A stretch of DNA of 64,000 nt, from contig NZ_PUIC01000001.1 of the NCBI RefSeq assembly GCF_022750545.1, positions 1 through 64,000 of the forward strand, read 5' to 3'. Source of the DNA: Caulobacter sp. CCUG 60055 (lineage in GTDB: Bacteria; Pseudomonadota; Alphaproteobacteria; Caulobacterales; Caulobacteraceae). Below are positions 63,241 to 64,000 of this stretch, in pieces (positions within the stretch are counted from its first letter, which is position 1; each line of letters opens with the position of its first letter). The position numbers and the translations under genes were made by a program. The notes under the pieces were generated by a model. The model made no database searches. It saw only the letters and a program-made list of their open reading frames with translations, and was not told the origin of the DNA.

Positions 63241-64000
63241 GGCCGCCGCTCCCAGGCCGGGTCGAGGCGGTCGCGCAGGCCCTCTCCCAGCAGGCTGAGG
63301 CCGAGCACGCTGAGCGCGATGGCCAGGCCCGGGAACACCGCCAGCCACGGCGCGGTCCCGGCCAGGGTCTGGGCGTCGTTGAGCATCCGCCCCCAACTGG
63401 GGCTGGGCGGCTGCACGCCGAGGCCGACATAGGACAGCCCCGCCTCGGCGCCGACGCCCAGGGCGGCCTGGATGGCGGCCTGGACGATCAGCAGTCCGGC
63501 GAGGTTGGGCGCGATGTGCTCGATCGAGATCGCCAGGTCCGAACGCCCCGCCGCCCGGGCCGCCGAGACGTAGTCGCGCGACCACTGGCCGAGCGCGCCG
63601 GCGCGGGTCAGCCGGGCGAACACCGGAACGTTGAACAGGCCGATGGCGACGATGGCCCCGGCCGCGCCAGGGCCGAACACCGCCGCCAGCAGGATGGCCA
63701 GCACCAGGGCCGGGAAGGCGAAGACGATGTCGTTGACCCGCATCACCGCTTCGTCGACCACGCCGTCCCGACGCGACGCGGCCAGGAGGCCGAGGGGCGC
63801 GCCGACGCCGAGGCCGATGGCCGTCGCCGCCAGGGCGACGCCGAGCGAGGCTCTGGCGCCGGCCATGACCATCGACAGCACGTCCCGGCCGAAGTGGTCG
63901 GTGCCAAGCAGGTGCGCCGCCGAGGGCGGCAGCAGTCGGCGGCCGATGTCCTGGGCGGCCGGGTCATAGGGCGTCCAGACCAGCGAAAGGACGGCCGCGC
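63237..64000 (-). CDS. Peptide-type ABC transporter permease (DppC-like), 5' end outside window
   Basis: The minus-strand frame runs off the right edge; about 254 residues are present. The motif LLGTDHFGRDVLSMVMAGARASLG is characteristic of DppC/OppC permeases, followed by membrane segments (LGVALAATAIGLGVGAPLGLLA, ALVLAILLAAVF) and the EAA-type loop around VSAARAAGRSDLAISIEHIAPN. The first membrane helix should lie beyond base 64000. It forms an operon with the fused ATPase. Confidence 0.92.

Overview
This is a very GC-rich window of alphaproteobacterial character, most likely from the Caulobacterales (Caulobacter or Phenylobacterium-like). The reasons are the uniformly high GC in third codon positions, the mix of a type II secretion operon with phosphate-binding-type exoproteins, FecI/FecR signalling, Hint-domain exoproteins and many short ATGA gene overlaps. 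No rRNA, tRNA, CRISPR or insertion sequence was seen. The taxonomic call is inference from gene content, not from a marker gene.

Layout. (1) About 0.2-14.8 kb is a surface-polysaccharide locus. It carries an ABC-transporter-dependent capsule export set (KpsT, KpsM, KpsE-like, KpsD/Wza-like lipoprotein), a KpsS/KpsC pair for the Kdo linker, four GT4-type glycosyltransferases, an FkbM methyltransferase and a small AraC-type regulator. (2) 14.9-26.1 kb holds a LuxR-type regulator, a stand-alone prepilin peptidase and a complete type II secretion operon in the order E-F-G-H-I-J-L-M-C-D-K. (3) 26.7-29.9 kb holds two tandem PstS-like secreted proteins, probable T2SS cargo. (4) 30.1-33.8 kb holds a Hint-domain exoprotein with a strikingly AT-rich passenger domain and a SEC-C/TPR/sulfotransferase. 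(5) 33.9-58.5 kb is a long minus-strand block built around a 4274-residue filamentous-haemagglutinin-like exoprotein. It has a TpsB outer-membrane transporter, a DUF2341/LamG-ExbB fusion, ExbD, TonB, a porin, a coiled-coil periplasmic protein and an M23 peptidase. Upstream lie a FecI-type sigma factor, FecR, a second TonB and an STN/TonB-C protein. (6) 58.7-64 kb holds a second LuxR-type regulator and ordinary metabolic genes: ThpR, an ArsC-like reductase, a P1 peptidase and a peptide ABC transporter that runs off the window.

Two systems stand out. First, four copies of an 18-bp dyad of the form CTGTG-N6-CACAG, which is the CT-N12-AG layout of lux boxes, sit just upstream of the FkbM gene, the kpsC operon, the Hint exoprotein and the sulfotransferase. 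Two LuxR-type regulators without any luxI are encoded in the same window. This suggests a LuxR-controlled surface regulon. Second, the giant TpsA exoprotein travels with its own ExbB-ExbD-TonB motor and its own sigma/anti-sigma pair but with no TonB-dependent receptor. Two-partner secretion is not normally thought to need such a motor, so this is a candidate for an energised or surface-signalling variant of the pathway.
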